NCBI RefSeq assembly: GCF_009695875.1
Contig: NZ_VUNC01000002.1
Span: 1-64,000 of the forward strand
Direction: 5' to 3'
Length of the DNA stretch: 64,000 nt
Origin: Olsenella porci
GTDB lineage: Bacteria; Actinomycetota; Coriobacteriia; Coriobacteriales; Atopobiaceae
Shown here: positions 1 through 8,341 of the stretch, piece after piece
Position numbering within the stretch: the stretch's first letter is position 1
Layout: every line of letters starts with the position of its first letter
Program-made: the position numbers and the translations under genes
The notes under the pieces: generated by a model
Database searches by the model: none
Told to the model about the DNA's origin: nothing
What the model saw: the letters and a program-made list of their open reading frames with translations, nothing else

Positions 1-110
1 TCGTCGGTTCGGGGCTGAGCCTAGTTGGTGAAAGTGGTGAAACTACGCTGGTTTGGCTGGCGCATTCGCGCTGGTCGGATTGGGGCGCGTGTTGGTCAAT
101 CTGGTGAAAC

Positions 111-2025
111 CTAAGCTAGCGCTATCACGAGGCGCCAGGAGCCCGCCGTCAGAGTCGTGGTCTCCCTCTGCGCGTAGGCCACCGAGCCGTCCGCGAGGTG
201 GAGCTCCAGCGCCAGCTCGACGGAGCCCGAACCCTCGGGCGCGGCCCAGAGCGCGAGGCGCCCCGAGGCCCCCGCGGCCCAGCGGGCGTTCGCCGAGACG
301 GCCTGGGGGGCCGCCGCCGTCGCGAGCTTCGCGTAGCCGCCCCAGGCGGTGGGTGCCCAGTCCGGGGCGCCGGAGGCCCCCGCGGTCACGCTGGGCGCGA
401 TCTCGCCCGCGAGCGTGCCGCCCTGCTCCGCCGCCGTCAGCTGCTCGTCCCCGCCCGAGGCGGACGCGGACCAGCCTGCGAACGAGTATCCGCTGCGCGA
501 GAAGGCGTTGGCGGCGAGCGTCACGTCGGTCCCGTAGGTGGCGGCGGTGGGTGCCATGGACCCTGCCGTGGCCCCGTTGCCGTCGTAGGCGATCGTGTAG
601 GAGTTGGGCGCCCACTGGGCGTAGAGGGTGACAGTCGCGCCGTCGCCCGCCGCGAGGTTCCTGGTCGTGGCGCCGAGGGCGATGACCGTCCCCTGCCGTC
701 GGCCTTGGTGTTCCAGGACGTCACGTGCCAGCCGGTGCGCGTGTAGGCGGAGCCGTCGGGCGCCTTGAGGTCCTTGCCCCACTCGCAGGCCATGTCGGCG
801 ATCGACCCCTTTGCGTCCGCAGAGTTCTTATCGAACCTGACTGTGTACCTGTCGCTCCTCCAGTTGGCGGAGTAAGACCTGTCTCCCGTTGAGCCCGTTG
901 GGATGGTGACCGACGTCTGCGGGGTGGTCCCGTTGGAGCCCGTCCAGCCGAGGAACACGTGGTGGTCGCGCGTGGGCGTCGGGATCGTCACCGGCGCGTC
1001 GCCGATGTGGTAGGTGGTCGGGGCGGCCTGCGACCCGAACGTGCCGCCCGCGAGGTCGTAGGTGATCTTGTACGCCGTCTGGTTGAGGCGGATGTTGAGC
1101 TGGGTGTCGTAATCGGGCACCGTCTCGGAGGTGGGCGACGCCGGGTCGAGCTCGAAGCCCTCCGCGGGCCGTATGTCCCTCAGCTCAATCTTGCTGCCGT
1201 AGTCGTGCTTCTCCCAGAAGTCGCTGACGCCGGTGCCGACCCTGCTGCCGTTCACGTACATGTCGAAGGTGACGATCTTCCTGTCTCCCCAGCTCCCGAG
1301 GCTCTTGCCGTCCCAGGCGCCGGAGTTGTTCCTGACCTTGCCGTCGATGATCACGTTCACGTCCACGTAGTACTGGTTGATCTTCCACACGGCGTAGAGG
1401 TCCGTCTTGGGCGACTTCTCAAGGATCCAGTCGCCGTTGACGGCGTTGGTCACGGAGTAGTCGGCCGCCGTGTCGGAGGCGTTCGCCGACCAGCCGAGCA
1501 GGGTGAAGGTCTTTGGCATGGTGTACGACTCCCAGCCCGTGCCGAAGGACGGGCTTTTGAAGGACGTGCGGGGGAGCGTGCCATTGGGGACCTTGGTCTG
1601 CCTGGTGGCGTCGTAGGTCAACTGCGTCCCGAAGTCCTGCCTCCAGGAGGTCGCCCCGAGTAGGAAGTAGTTCTTTGCGGTCCCGTTGTTACCCTCGCCG
1701 TTCTTGAGCCCGCCCATCCAGTGCGCGATGGTGTCGGTGTAGGTGTTGACCTTCCACTGCGCGTAGAGGGTGACGCCGTCCTGCTTGCCGGACCCGGACG
1801 ACCTGTAGGAGAAGCTTGCGCCGTCCGCGTAGCTTGTCCCGGACCCGTCCGCCTTGGTGTCAAAATTCACAAACTTGACATCGAAATAGTTCGTCTCGGA
1901 AATTAGTGTTGTGTGGCTGGTCCCACCTTTGCGGAGACGCTGGAGACGATGTCCGAATGCCCATAGGCGCTCTTGTCGAACTTGATCGTGAAGGTGGTCG
2001 TCTCGCCCCTACGACCACGTAGGAC
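111..2025 (-). pseudogene. Frameshifted InlB-type repeat (Listeria-Bacteroides repeat) surface protein
   Basis: This is the remnant of a large secreted or surface protein made of InlB B-type repeats, recognised by recurring blocks such as VTLYAQW, FLGWTG, SYSANW and YTVRFDKN. Such repeats belong to cell-surface adhesin-like proteins in Gram-positive gut bacteria. The reading frame is broken. A long piece (about 690-1870) ends its sensible sequence at WNTKADGRG near 690-700. The repeat then resumes in another frame as GTVIALGATTRNLAAGDGATV and runs to a stop at 111. Restoring one base to give ADGSGT, as seen in another repeat near 1845, joins the two pieces. Upstream, a further repeat fragment reading TFTIKFDKSAYGHSD at about 1940-2016 hits a stop. 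No start codon, signal peptide or LPXTG-type anchor is visible. Either this is a decayed gene or there are sequencing errors at more than one point. Confidence 0.8.
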
Positions 2026-2040
2026 TGTTGTTGGAATGAC

Positions 2041-2760
2041 TATTAATGCGCATGCATTCGGATAGATATCTAAGGTATATACGTAAGCAACATATAATGG
2101 GACTAAATCAATAGATATCTACTTCAGGCCAATATAATGTCAAAAAGTAAAGAATTAAAAGATGCGGAGGGGGCTTTTCAATGAGTCAATTATTGGGCAC
2201 GTTGCTAACAAGCTTGCTGTCAATCGGAACTACCTTATTTTTAAAAGATGCGTTATTTAATAAAAACTGGGATAAAATTAATAAAGAGCTTGAGATCTCA
2301 AATAAATTAGCAAGCTTGTCAGATGGTCCTCAGAGTAAAGCAGTGGGAAAAATCTTAAAACTACATGCTGAAGAACGAGTTTGCCGGTACCTTAATTGTG
2401 TTGGCTCAAATGAGAGTGTCGGAATAAAACGGCTTCCAGATCAAACTTCGGCTGGTGTTGCAGCATTCGTATCATCGCTAATTTTCATCATCATGCTAGC
2501 TGTTTGTAACGGGTCTTTAGATGTGTGCTTATTGATGAGTTGTATAATAATATTCTTTTTAACAAGCTATATTTTCAAATGTATGCAATACGGAAAGGTC
2601 TTGCATCTACAAGAATATATAAATTATCTTCGTAAACGCATACAATACTCCGCTATTCGCCTTACTTTTCAACGAGATTTGGAATTGATGGATATATATA
2701 AGGAGATTTTTCGCGAAGAAGGTAAACAGGTGAATGACTCTGAGGGGTAATGTAATGATG
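2041..2760. other. AT-rich island
   Basis: Base composition drops abruptly here compared with the GC-rich flanks; long A/T stretches surround and include the small membrane protein gene at 2181. The change is clear by eye and suggests recent acquisition from a low-GC donor. The boundaries fall between the decayed InlB-repeat gene on the left and the IS remnants on the right. I see no obvious direct repeats flanking the island. Confidence 0.6.
2181..2750 (+). CDS. Hypothetical membrane protein in AT-rich island
   Basis: I do not recognise this 189-residue protein. The N-terminus (MSQLLGTLLTSLLSIG) is weakly hydrophobic and is followed by a charged, lysine-rich segment to about residue 80. Two adjacent membrane segments follow at about 93-112 (VAAFVSSLIFIIMLAV) and 115-135 (CLLMSCIIIFFLTSYIF), and then a basic cytoplasmic-looking tail. 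The ATG is preceded by a good purine-rich ribosome site (GGAGGGGG, 2166-2173). Codon use is AT-rich, unlike all neighbours, which points to horizontal transfer. A charged N-domain plus a two-helix hairpin recalls small effector or immunity-type membrane proteins, but nothing here proves a function. Confidence 0.65.
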   Translation: MSQLLGTLLTSLLSIGTTLFLKDALFNKNWDKINKELEISNKLASLSDGPQSKAVGKILKLHAEERVCRYLNCVGSNESVGIKRLPDQTSAGVAAFVSSLIFIIMLAVCNGSLDVCLLMSCIIIFFLTSYIFKCMQYGKVLHLQEYINYLRKRIQYSAIRLTFQRDLELMDIYKEIFREEGKQVNDSEG

Positions 2761-3048
2761 CTTTCGGAATAAGCTAACTGTGGCTCCCGCTTCGCTGTGC
2801 TTGCCGACCTGGCCTCGAGGTAGAAGTTGTCAATCTCCATCGTCCCTGCCGAGTGGACGTCAGAAGCACTCCAATCTTGCTATGGCGCATCTGATGCGAG
2901 TGAGGGCCGTGGACTAGGCTTCGTGGCCGTAGCCTACGAACCGCTGGAGCTTCGCAGCGTTGGCGGACTCGCATGTTGTTTGTTTTTTACCGGACGGGAC
3001 TGCGGTGGTGATCCTGGACCAGGAAAAGGTTACACGGAGGACCGCATG

Positions 3049-3427
3049 CACGGCACGGAGCAGCGCAAGCTGGCAATCGAGACCTACGTCAAGTTCGACC
3101 TGAGCGCGGCAGACACCGTTGCCGAGCTAGGCTACCCGACGAGGCATTCGCTCAGGGCCTGGCACAAGGACCATCTGGAGCATGGGGAGGTCAGGCCCCC
3201 CGAAGCGGCAGCGGGAGCCCAGGCTCGCCTTGGAGATGAGGCGGGCTGCCGTGGACTACTACCTCGCGCACGGAAGGAGGCTCGCCAGGACCATGCGCAA
3301 GATGGGCTATCACGCCAGCAGGGAGTACCTCTGCGATTGGATCGACGAGCTCGCCCCGGGCAAAGGAAGTACAGGGGGACGAACCCGAAAAGTGAACTGC
3401 GCCCCAAAACTTGGACGCGATAAATAA
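3049..3427 (+). pseudogene. IS3-type OrfA (helix-turn-helix) remnant, two frameshifts
   Basis: This is a broken first ORF of an IS3-family-like transposase. The ATG at 3049 follows an ACACGGAGG ribosome site and encodes MHGTEQRKLAIETYVKFDLS, ADTVAELGYPTRHSLRAWHK, a typical OrfA helix-turn-helix. The frame is lost in a run of six C (3193-3202). It continues one frame over as PPKRQREPRLALEMRRAAVD, then RTMRKMGYHASREYLCDWID. A second shift near GCCCCGGGCAAAGG leads to QRKYRGTNPKSE. The IS3-family element at 3393 then cuts it off, and no matching continuation is visible beyond 4869. It was therefore a degraded element before, or when, the second IS landed. Confidence 0.75.
3393..3416. repeat. Left terminal inverted repeat of the IS3-family element
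   Basis: This 24-bp end begins TGAACTGCGCCCC and pairs with 4846-4869 at 19 of 24 positions. It lies just beyond the orfB stop codon (orfB runs on the minus strand). Confidence 0.85.
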
Positions 3428-3433
3428 TAACCG

Positions 3434-4351
3434 CTAGGCTGTCTCCCGGAGGGCCTGGTCCCGGAACTCGACCGGGGTCAGGCCCTTCAGCCTGACCTGG
3501 CGCCTCACGTGGTTCCAATGCTGGATGTACGCCTCGAGGTCGCGCTTGAAGCTCTCGAAGTCGCTCCAGTCGCGTCCCCGGAAGAACTCGTCCTTGATGT
3601 GCCCGAAGACCTGTTCGGTCGCGCCGTTGTCGATGCAGTTGCCCTTGCGCGACATGCTCTGCACGAAGCCGTTCTCCCTGAGCTTCGCGACGTAGGACGC
3701 GTGCCGGTGCTGCCAGCCCATGTCGGAGTGCAGGACCGGCGCCGCGCCCTCGGGCTTGGCGGCCACGAGCATGGCGAGCATCTCCTCCTGCTGGGCGAGG
3801 TCGGGGCGCTCGGAGACCGACCAGGCCACGATCTCCCTGCTGCCGAAGTCGCACGCGGGCGCGAGGTTGGCCCTGCCGAACCCGCAATTGAACTCGGTGA
3901 CGTCGGTGCCCATCTTCTGCCACGGCCCGTCGGCGGCGAAGTCGCGGCCGATGACGTTCTCGAAGGTCTCGCCGACCTTCCCCCTGTACGAGCCGTGCCC
4001 GTGGCGGTCCGTCTCGCGTCGGATGCCGCAGCTGAGGCCCATCTCGTCCGTCATCCTGAGCACGGTCTTGTCTGCGATGCGGACCCCGTCCACCGCGCGC
4101 AGCTCCATGGCCACCTGCCTGTGGCCGACGCCGTTGGGGAGCCTGCCGAAGATCTCCGTCACCCTGGCGCGCAGCTCCGGCCTGGTGGGGGCCTTGGGAT
4201 GGGACAGCGCGTAGTAGTAGCCCGGCCTGGCGAGTCCGGCGGCCCCCAGCAGGTCGGAGAGGCCGTGTCCCTGCCCTGAAAGCTCGGCGACCGCTAGGGC
4301 CTTCTCCCGGTTCGGGAGCGCGGCTCCGCCTCCGGGGCTATCGATTTTCTT
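3434..4351 (-). CDS. IS3-family transposase OrfB (rve/DDE integrase domain)
   Basis: This is the catalytic half of the transposase, normally made as an OrfAB fusion by -1 frameshifting; the listed start is the first lysine codon at the candidate slip site, not a true start codon. It has an HTH_21-like N-part (YYYALSHPKAPTRPELRARV) and then a DDE integrase core. Visible catalytic residues are Asp in MGTDVTEF, Asp in LHSDMGWQH and Glu in DNGATEQVFGHIKDEFF. The C-terminus (FESFKRDLEAYIQHWNHVRR, then KGLTPVEFR) is the usual IS150-group ending. The frame is open without lesions, so this half looks intact. Confidence 0.85.
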   Translation of the reverse strand, partial: KKIDSPGGGAALPNREKALAVAELSGQGHGLSDLLGAAGLARPGYYYALSHPKAPTRPELRARVTEIFGRLPNGVGHRQVAMELRAVDGVRIADKTVLRMTDEMGLSCGIRRETDRHGHGSYRGKVGETFENVIGRDFAADGPWQKMGTDVTEFNCGFGRANLAPACDFGSREIVAWSVSERPDLAQQEEMLAMLVAAKPEGAAPVLHSDMGWQHRHASYVAKLRENGFVQSMSRKGNCIDNGATEQVFGHIKDEFFRGRDWSDFESFKRDLEAYIQHWNHVRRQVRLKGLTPVEFRDQALRETA

Positions 4352-4809
4352 GGGTACGCCACCTGCGCCCCGGGCCTCCCGGCCTCGCGCCCGGGCTCCT
4401 GCTCGCGGGTCATCGGCGCGGCCTTCGAGCCCGACCCCCTCGGCCTGCCCCTCGGCCTGGGCCTGAGCGCCTCGGCGCCGCCCCCGCGGTACGGCCGGCA
4501 CCACTGGTCCAGCGGGCTGGAGCTCGCGATTCCGAAGCGCTCCATCGCCCCCGGCTTGGACATCCCGCCCTCCACCACGGCCCTGGCCGCGGCGACCTTG
4601 GTCTCGAAGTCGTATCTCGCGTGCTTCTTGCCCATTTTCAGCAGCCCGTCCCTCCCGACGGCCCGGTACGTCAGCTGCCATTTTCGCACGGCCTTGGCAG
4701 GGATGCCCAGGCTCTTGGCGACGGACTCGCACCCCCGGCCCTCGTCGAACATCCCGGCGGCCAGCTCCCTGACCGATCGGTCGTGCCTGCATCGCGGGTC
4801 GATGGACAT
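4294..4809 (-). CDS. IS3-family transposase OrfA (helix-turn-helix)
   Basis: OrfA binds the element ends and multimerises with OrfB. The start at 4809 (MSIDPRCRHDRSV) is preferred because GGGAGG lies 7 nt upstream; further upstream ATGs fall at or inside the terminal repeat. Two helix-turn-helix segments are visible, VRELAAGMFDEGRGCESVAK and then TKVAAARAVVEGGMSKPGAM, followed by the basic GGAEALRPRPRGRP link typical of the IS150 group. The region where a leucine zipper is expected reads EPGREAGRP, QVAYP, IAPEAEP: proline stands at several positions where I expect leucine, which would break a coiled coil. The -1 shift into orfB probably happens at the A-run AGAAAA (complement of 4345-4350). 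Confidence 0.8.
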   Translation of the reverse strand: MSIDPRCRHDRSVRELAAGMFDEGRGCESVAKSLGIPAKAVRKWQLTYRAVGRDGLLKMGKKHARYDFETKVAAARAVVEGGMSKPGAMERFGIASSSPLDQWCRPYRGGGAEALRPRPRGRPRGSGSKAAPMTREQEPGREAGRPGAQVAYPRKSIAPEAEPRSRTGRRP

Positions 4810-4845
4810 GGAAAAGCCTCCCATCTCTCGGACTTTCATTTCCAT

Positions 4846-4869
4846 GTCCAAGAAATGGGAGGCAGTTCA
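4846..4869. repeat. Right terminal inverted repeat of the IS3-family element
   Basis: This 24-bp end finishes GGCAGTTCA and is the partner of 3393-3416. It is the promoter-proximal end, just upstream of orfA. Confidence 0.85.
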
Positions 4870-4925
4870 GAGGCGGGACCCCCTCCTTTCGAATTGAGTC
4901 ATGACGGGGAGGGCCACCCGGCAGA

Positions 4926-4950
4926 CGCCCGTCGCGTAGCGCGACGGGCG
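4926..4950. repeat. Perfect 11-bp hairpin (CGCCCGTCGCG / CGCGACGGGCG)
   Basis: Arms 4926-4936 and 4940-4950 are exact reverse complements around TAG. No T-run follows on either strand, so this is not a standard intrinsic terminator. It resembles a repetitive extragenic palindrome, but I see only one copy in the window. Confidence 0.6.
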
Positions 4951-5214
4951 ATGTAGCAAGCGAGACGACCCGCCCACAGCCCCGCCCGCCGGAATCGGGT
5001 CTCACGCCGCGGGGACCGGCAGGACCCCTCCCTGCAACTGGCCAGGGGCTCGCCGCGCCAGGAGGAACTCGTAACGAACACGCGCTCGCGTACGCCCTCG
5101 GAGTCCCAAGCTAGCTGCGCCACCATCCGTGCGTCATAGTTTCGCGCTGGCATGATTCCTGCAACCACGGGCAGCGCCTGAAGCAATTGGCTTGCATCTT
5201 TAAAGATCTAGCCT

Positions 5215-5240
5215 GGGACTCTCGAAATCGCGAGGGTCCC
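5215..5240 (-). terminator. Possible weak terminator of the secreted repeat protein
   Basis: Arms GGGACTCTCG and CGAGGGTCCC pair at 9 of 10 positions around AAATCG, about 47 bp beyond the stop of the minus-strand gene at 5287. There is no clear U-tract after it, so it may be only a hairpin. Confidence 0.35.
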
Positions 5241-5286
5241 GGGCCGTATCATGGCTCGCTACATATGGGTGCGGGTAGTGAGAAAT

Positions 5287-7644
5287 CTAGCCCACGTCGA
5301 GGATTTCTACGCTATAACACCAAGGACTCTTGCCTATCGGGTTGGCCTCGGAAGGCCATCCGCCCTTCTTGTTGTCGAAAGCGGCAGTCACATGCTGGCC
5401 GTCGTACGAGCCCATTTCGCTCGGCATAGATATAACGTAGGTCTTCAACCCGTCGGTGGTCATTTCCCCTAGGGCTTCATACCACTCAATCTCCTGTGGC
5501 TCGTCGAGTACGAAGAGCGTATAGGTATCGGAAAGCATTATGCCGTAGCCTGGATAGCTTCTCATATAATCGGCCTCCGAGGGATTTACTACCCCAAGGC
5601 CCACGCATAGGTCGAGCGCCTCGTCACCTGTCATCTTCCGCACGGTGCCCGTGAGCACGACGAGTCCTTTTGCCTTTGCATTGGATATTACCCATGTGCA
5701 CTTGGGCACCTTCTTACCGTCTTCTAGATGCCAGGAGCCCTTGAGGGGAGAGTTGGACTCGTCAACTAGGTTCAGGCTTACGGGGACCTCATCACCCGTA
5801 AGCTGCTTGTGGAGCTCAAAGGCGGACTTCTCCAAGCCCTCGCATTGCGCGGTGTTGAGGTCGAGGTAGAACCACGCATTTAGATCGATGCACTGTAGGA
5901 CTGGGTCGAAATGCTGCGTGAGCTTGGCTTTACCAGCAGCGCCGCCTTCCAGGTCTATGTCTGCGACAGTAAGGTCCTTCCAGCCAAGAGCTAGGGAGGG
6001 CATGATGCCGATCTTGGCATTTGCGTTTGCAGTAATGGTCGGGTTGCCGAGGTCATCCCTCCTCGTTGCTGAGAACCTCCAGTTTTCTAGGGCAACGCTT
6101 ACCGTCTCCTCAGGGGAAGCAGTAAGCTCAACGCTGCCATCGGCATGGAACGTGGCAAAGAGCTGAAATACCAGGGGGACCTTAGGATCTGGACTGTAGA
6201 ATACGCCCAACCTATAGATCAGATGCTCACCATCAGCGTCTGTGGAGTTGGAAATGTTTGCATTGACGTCTGTGCCAATGTCGAAGTCGGTCTGAAGCTT
6301 CGTAAAGCCCTTCAAATAGTTATAGTCAATGTCTACGTTGATCTTTGGGTTGACCGTAATCGAGGCGTCAACTGACAGGTTGCTCGATTCGCCATCCTTC
6401 AGGCCAAGGTACTTTCTTACATCCTCTGTGGTGATCTTCCTGGTTAGCCCATCTCGTGCGACTTCTCCAGTGAATGTCATGCCTGTAGCGTTCGACTTGA
6501 TGCCCCCCTTCGTTCGGTAGAGGTCATTATTGGCGGCGAAATCGACCTCTGCATCTCCCTGCGACGGCCTACGTGTAGGACGAGATGCACCCGCCGCCTC
6601 AAGCTCGCTCTCGGGGACGAACATCCAATCGCCTGATTGCTGGGGGTCACTCTTCATTGAGAGTTGCTTTACGTAGTCGACGGGATTTGCCTTTTCGCCG
6701 CTCACCACGGTTGAGCCACCGCTTTGAGCGACCTTATCAACCTTGATTGCGGTCATCGCGTAGGGGTCGGTTGGGTTCACGACGACGATGTCGTCCTTTT
6801 CGAGCTGCCTTGCCTGGTCGGTGGGGATCGTCGCGCTCTTCCCGTCTGCTGAGACGGTCCCGGTGACTGACTTCGTGTTATCCATGTACGAGAGCTGGGT
6901 GCCGTAGTCGCCCGACGTGGAGTCGACGTCATCCGGCGCCCACACGGCCTCGTATGTGGCGTCCCCCTGGCAGGCCATTCCATCCGAGACGCCGTCTCCC
7001 CATCCTCGGAACTCGTACCGGTCGCGAGTGGGGTTATCGGGCAGCTGAACTGCCTGGCCAATCTTGAGCTTCTGCTCGGAAACCACCTTCGTGCCCTGGT
7101 CGGTCTCCGTTACGAACTTGACGGTATAGGTTCCACCGCCAACCCCATACCAGCCAATGCCCTCGGCACGCCAACCAACCTTGACCAGATAGTCGTTCTC
7201 TCCCTTGCTCGTGGTGTAGTTGTGGGTACCGGTGACTGCATTGGGGTTGTACTGGCGGTAGAGCGGCACGAGTTTGGTGTCCGAGCTGTACCAGCCCACG
7301 CCCTCGTAGCGCCAGCCCACTTTCACGAGATGATCCCTCTCGGCGAGGCTCGTAGTGTAGTGGTGGTCGCCTGCGTTGGGGTTGTAAAGGCGATAGACGG
7401 GCGTGGACGACTTCCCTGGGGCCGTCCATCCCACGCCCTCGTAACGCCAACCTACCGAGACTATGTGGTCCCTCTCCTGTTCGCTGGCGGTGTAGAAGTG
7501 CTCTCCGCTGTTGGGGTTGTAGCAACGGTACATGGGTTGTGTCTTGCCGGCGTCATTTGCCAACGCAGTTGGTGGCGCAATGGCGCCCGTGACTAGCCCG
7601 AGAGCGAGGGCAACCATCGCAAGCATGGTGAAACGCTTCCTCAT
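5287..7644 (-). CDS. Secreted protein with three YNPN (DUF5648-like) repeats and an InlB-type repeat
   Basis: This is a 785-residue exported protein of unknown function. The start at 7644 (MRKRFTMLAMVALALGL) is chosen because GGGAG lies 6 nt upstream. A signal peptide runs to about residue 30 (TALANDA). Three tandem repeats of about 45 residues follow, each with YRxYNPNxxxHxYT and ending VGWRYEGVGW; this repeat is found in surface proteins and is often linked to sugar or wall binding. An InlB-type repeat (YTVKFVTETDQG to YEAVW) covers about 170-235. The remaining 540 residues, rich in beta-strand-like sequence with several Asn/Asp repeats (DIDYNYLKGF, DIGTDVNANISN), I do not recognise. No LPXTG motif or C-terminal membrane anchor is seen, so it may be released or held non-covalently. 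Part of its C-terminal region is duplicated in the next pseudogene. Confidence 0.8.
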   Translation of the reverse strand: MRKRFTMLAMVALALGLVTGAIAPPTALANDAGKTQPMYRCYNPNSGEHFYTASEQERDHIVSVGWRYEGVGWTAPGKSSTPVYRLYNPNAGDHHYTTSLAERDHLVKVGWRYEGVGWYSSDTKLVPLYRQYNPNAVTGTHNYTTSKGENDYLVKVGWRAEGIGWYGVGGGTYTVKFVTETDQGTKVVSEQKLKIGQAVQLPDNPTRDRYEFRGWGDGVSDGMACQGDATYEAVWAPDDVDSTSGDYGTQLSYMDNTKSVTGTVSADGKSATIPTDQARQLEKDDIVVVNPTDPYAMTAIKVDKVAQSGGSTVVSGEKANPVDYVKQLSMKSDPQQSGDWMFVPESELEAAGASRPTRRPSQGDAEVDFAANNDLYRTKGGIKSNATGMTFTGEVARDGLTRKITTEDVRKYLGLKDGESSNLSVDASITVNPKINVDIDYNYLKGFTKLQTDFDIGTDVNANISNSTDADGEHLIYRLGVFYSPDPKVPLVFQLFATFHADGSVELTASPEETVSVALENWRFSATRRDDLGNPTITANANAKIGIMPSLALGWKDLTVADIDLEGGAAGKAKLTQHFDPVLQCIDLNAWFYLDLNTAQCEGLEKSAFELHKQLTGDEVPVSLNLVDESNSPLKGSWHLEDGKKVPKCTWVISNAKAKGLVVLTGTVRKMTGDEALDLCVGLGVVNPSEADYMRSYPGYGIMLSDTYTLFVLDEPQEIEWYEALGEMTTDGLKTYVISMPSEMGSYDGQHVTAAFDNKKGGWPSEANPIGKSPWCYSVEILDVG

Positions 7645-7724
7645 GGTCATCTCCCATCTGTTGTACATGGCTTTCAGGAGATTTTAGGCACAAAGCATTC
7701 AGTGATATCTCAGGTTGCGGTAAG

Positions 7725-8260
7725 CGGTCGTGTGCCCCGGGGCCGTAGCTTTCGCCCCTATCTCCAAGGCTCACGCATAGGTTGAGCACCTCGTCACCTG
7801 TCATCTTCCGCACGGTGCCAGTGAGCACGACGAGGCCCTTCGCCTTGTCGGGGGTTGCGCTCTCCTTTGGCTGAGAGTCCTGCGACTGGATGGCGTCGCC
7901 GTCCGCCACGAGCTTCACGTCCTTCACAACGTAGCGCTGCGTGGTGGACATGGCTGATCCGGAGTTCGAGAGCTGGGAGCACAGGAGTCCGTTGCCCCTG
8001 TTCGAGCCGTGGAACAGGAACTTGTAGGAGCTCCCGTAGCCGTTGCGGGTCATGATGTCGTACGGCACCTGGACCTGCGTCACGCCCGAGCCGTCCCGTG
8101 AGACGACCCACGCGCAGTAGTGCTGCCCGATGCCGGCGGGATTGGCGACAACCAGGCTGGCCGCGCGTCTCTCGCCTGCTGATGCCCGCACCATCGCCGA
8201 CCTCTCGCCTATGCCGTGGGAATGTGGCACCTGCGCGAGGGTAAACTCAGGGGTGTTGCA
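7725..8260 (-). pseudogene. Decayed fragment sharing a C-terminal segment with the secreted repeat protein
   Basis: A minus-strand open stretch reads VANPAGIGQHYCAWVVSRDG, YDIMTRNGYGSSYKFLFHG, then STTQRYVVKDVKLVADGD and KAKGLVVLTGTVRKMTGDEV. The last block is almost the same as KAKGLVVLTGTVRKMTGDEA in the neighbouring gene, and the DNA of about 5601-5670 and 7777-7850 is nearly identical. Downstream of the shared block the reading becomes unlike the neighbour. No ribosome site or signal peptide is apparent upstream. I read it as the residue of a paralogous gene lost by deletion or recombination. Confidence 0.6.
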
Positions 8261-8341
8261 GCCGTCTGGCGCCAGGCGGGGGAGTGCCGACGGCACACGC
8301 CCCGGGCCATGGCCGTGAGACACGAAACCAAAGAGGTGCAC

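Larger units (their letters stand above)
3393..4869 (-). mobile_element. IS3-family (IS150-group) insertion sequence, about 1,477 bp
   Basis: The element is bounded by imperfect 24-bp terminal inverted repeats, 3393-3416 (TGAACTGCGCCCCAAAACTT then GGAC) and 4846-4869, matching at 19 of 24 positions. Both ends finish in the same eight bases, TGAACTGC and GCAGTTCA. It carries two minus-strand ORFs in the order orfA, orfB, with orfB in the -1 frame, the usual IS3 arrangement for programmed frameshifting. The length and the OrfA with two helix-turn-helix parts fit the IS150 group. The flanking triplets are AAG and GAG, so no exact target duplication is seen. It lies inside the remains of another transposase gene. 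Confidence 0.88.
4870..5286. other. Gene-free spacer with two hairpins
   Basis: No convincing gene is seen between the IS end and the stop of the secreted repeat protein. It holds a perfect 11-bp stem with a 3-nt loop at 4926-4950 and a weaker stem at 5215-5224/5231-5240. A minus-strand open frame at 4899-5186 has no recognisable features and I leave it unannotated. Confidence 0.5.

Noticed and set aside
4899-5186. 95-codon minus-strand frame next to the IS
   Set aside because: No ribosome site, no recognisable motif, arginine-rich composition typical of non-coding GC-rich DNA.
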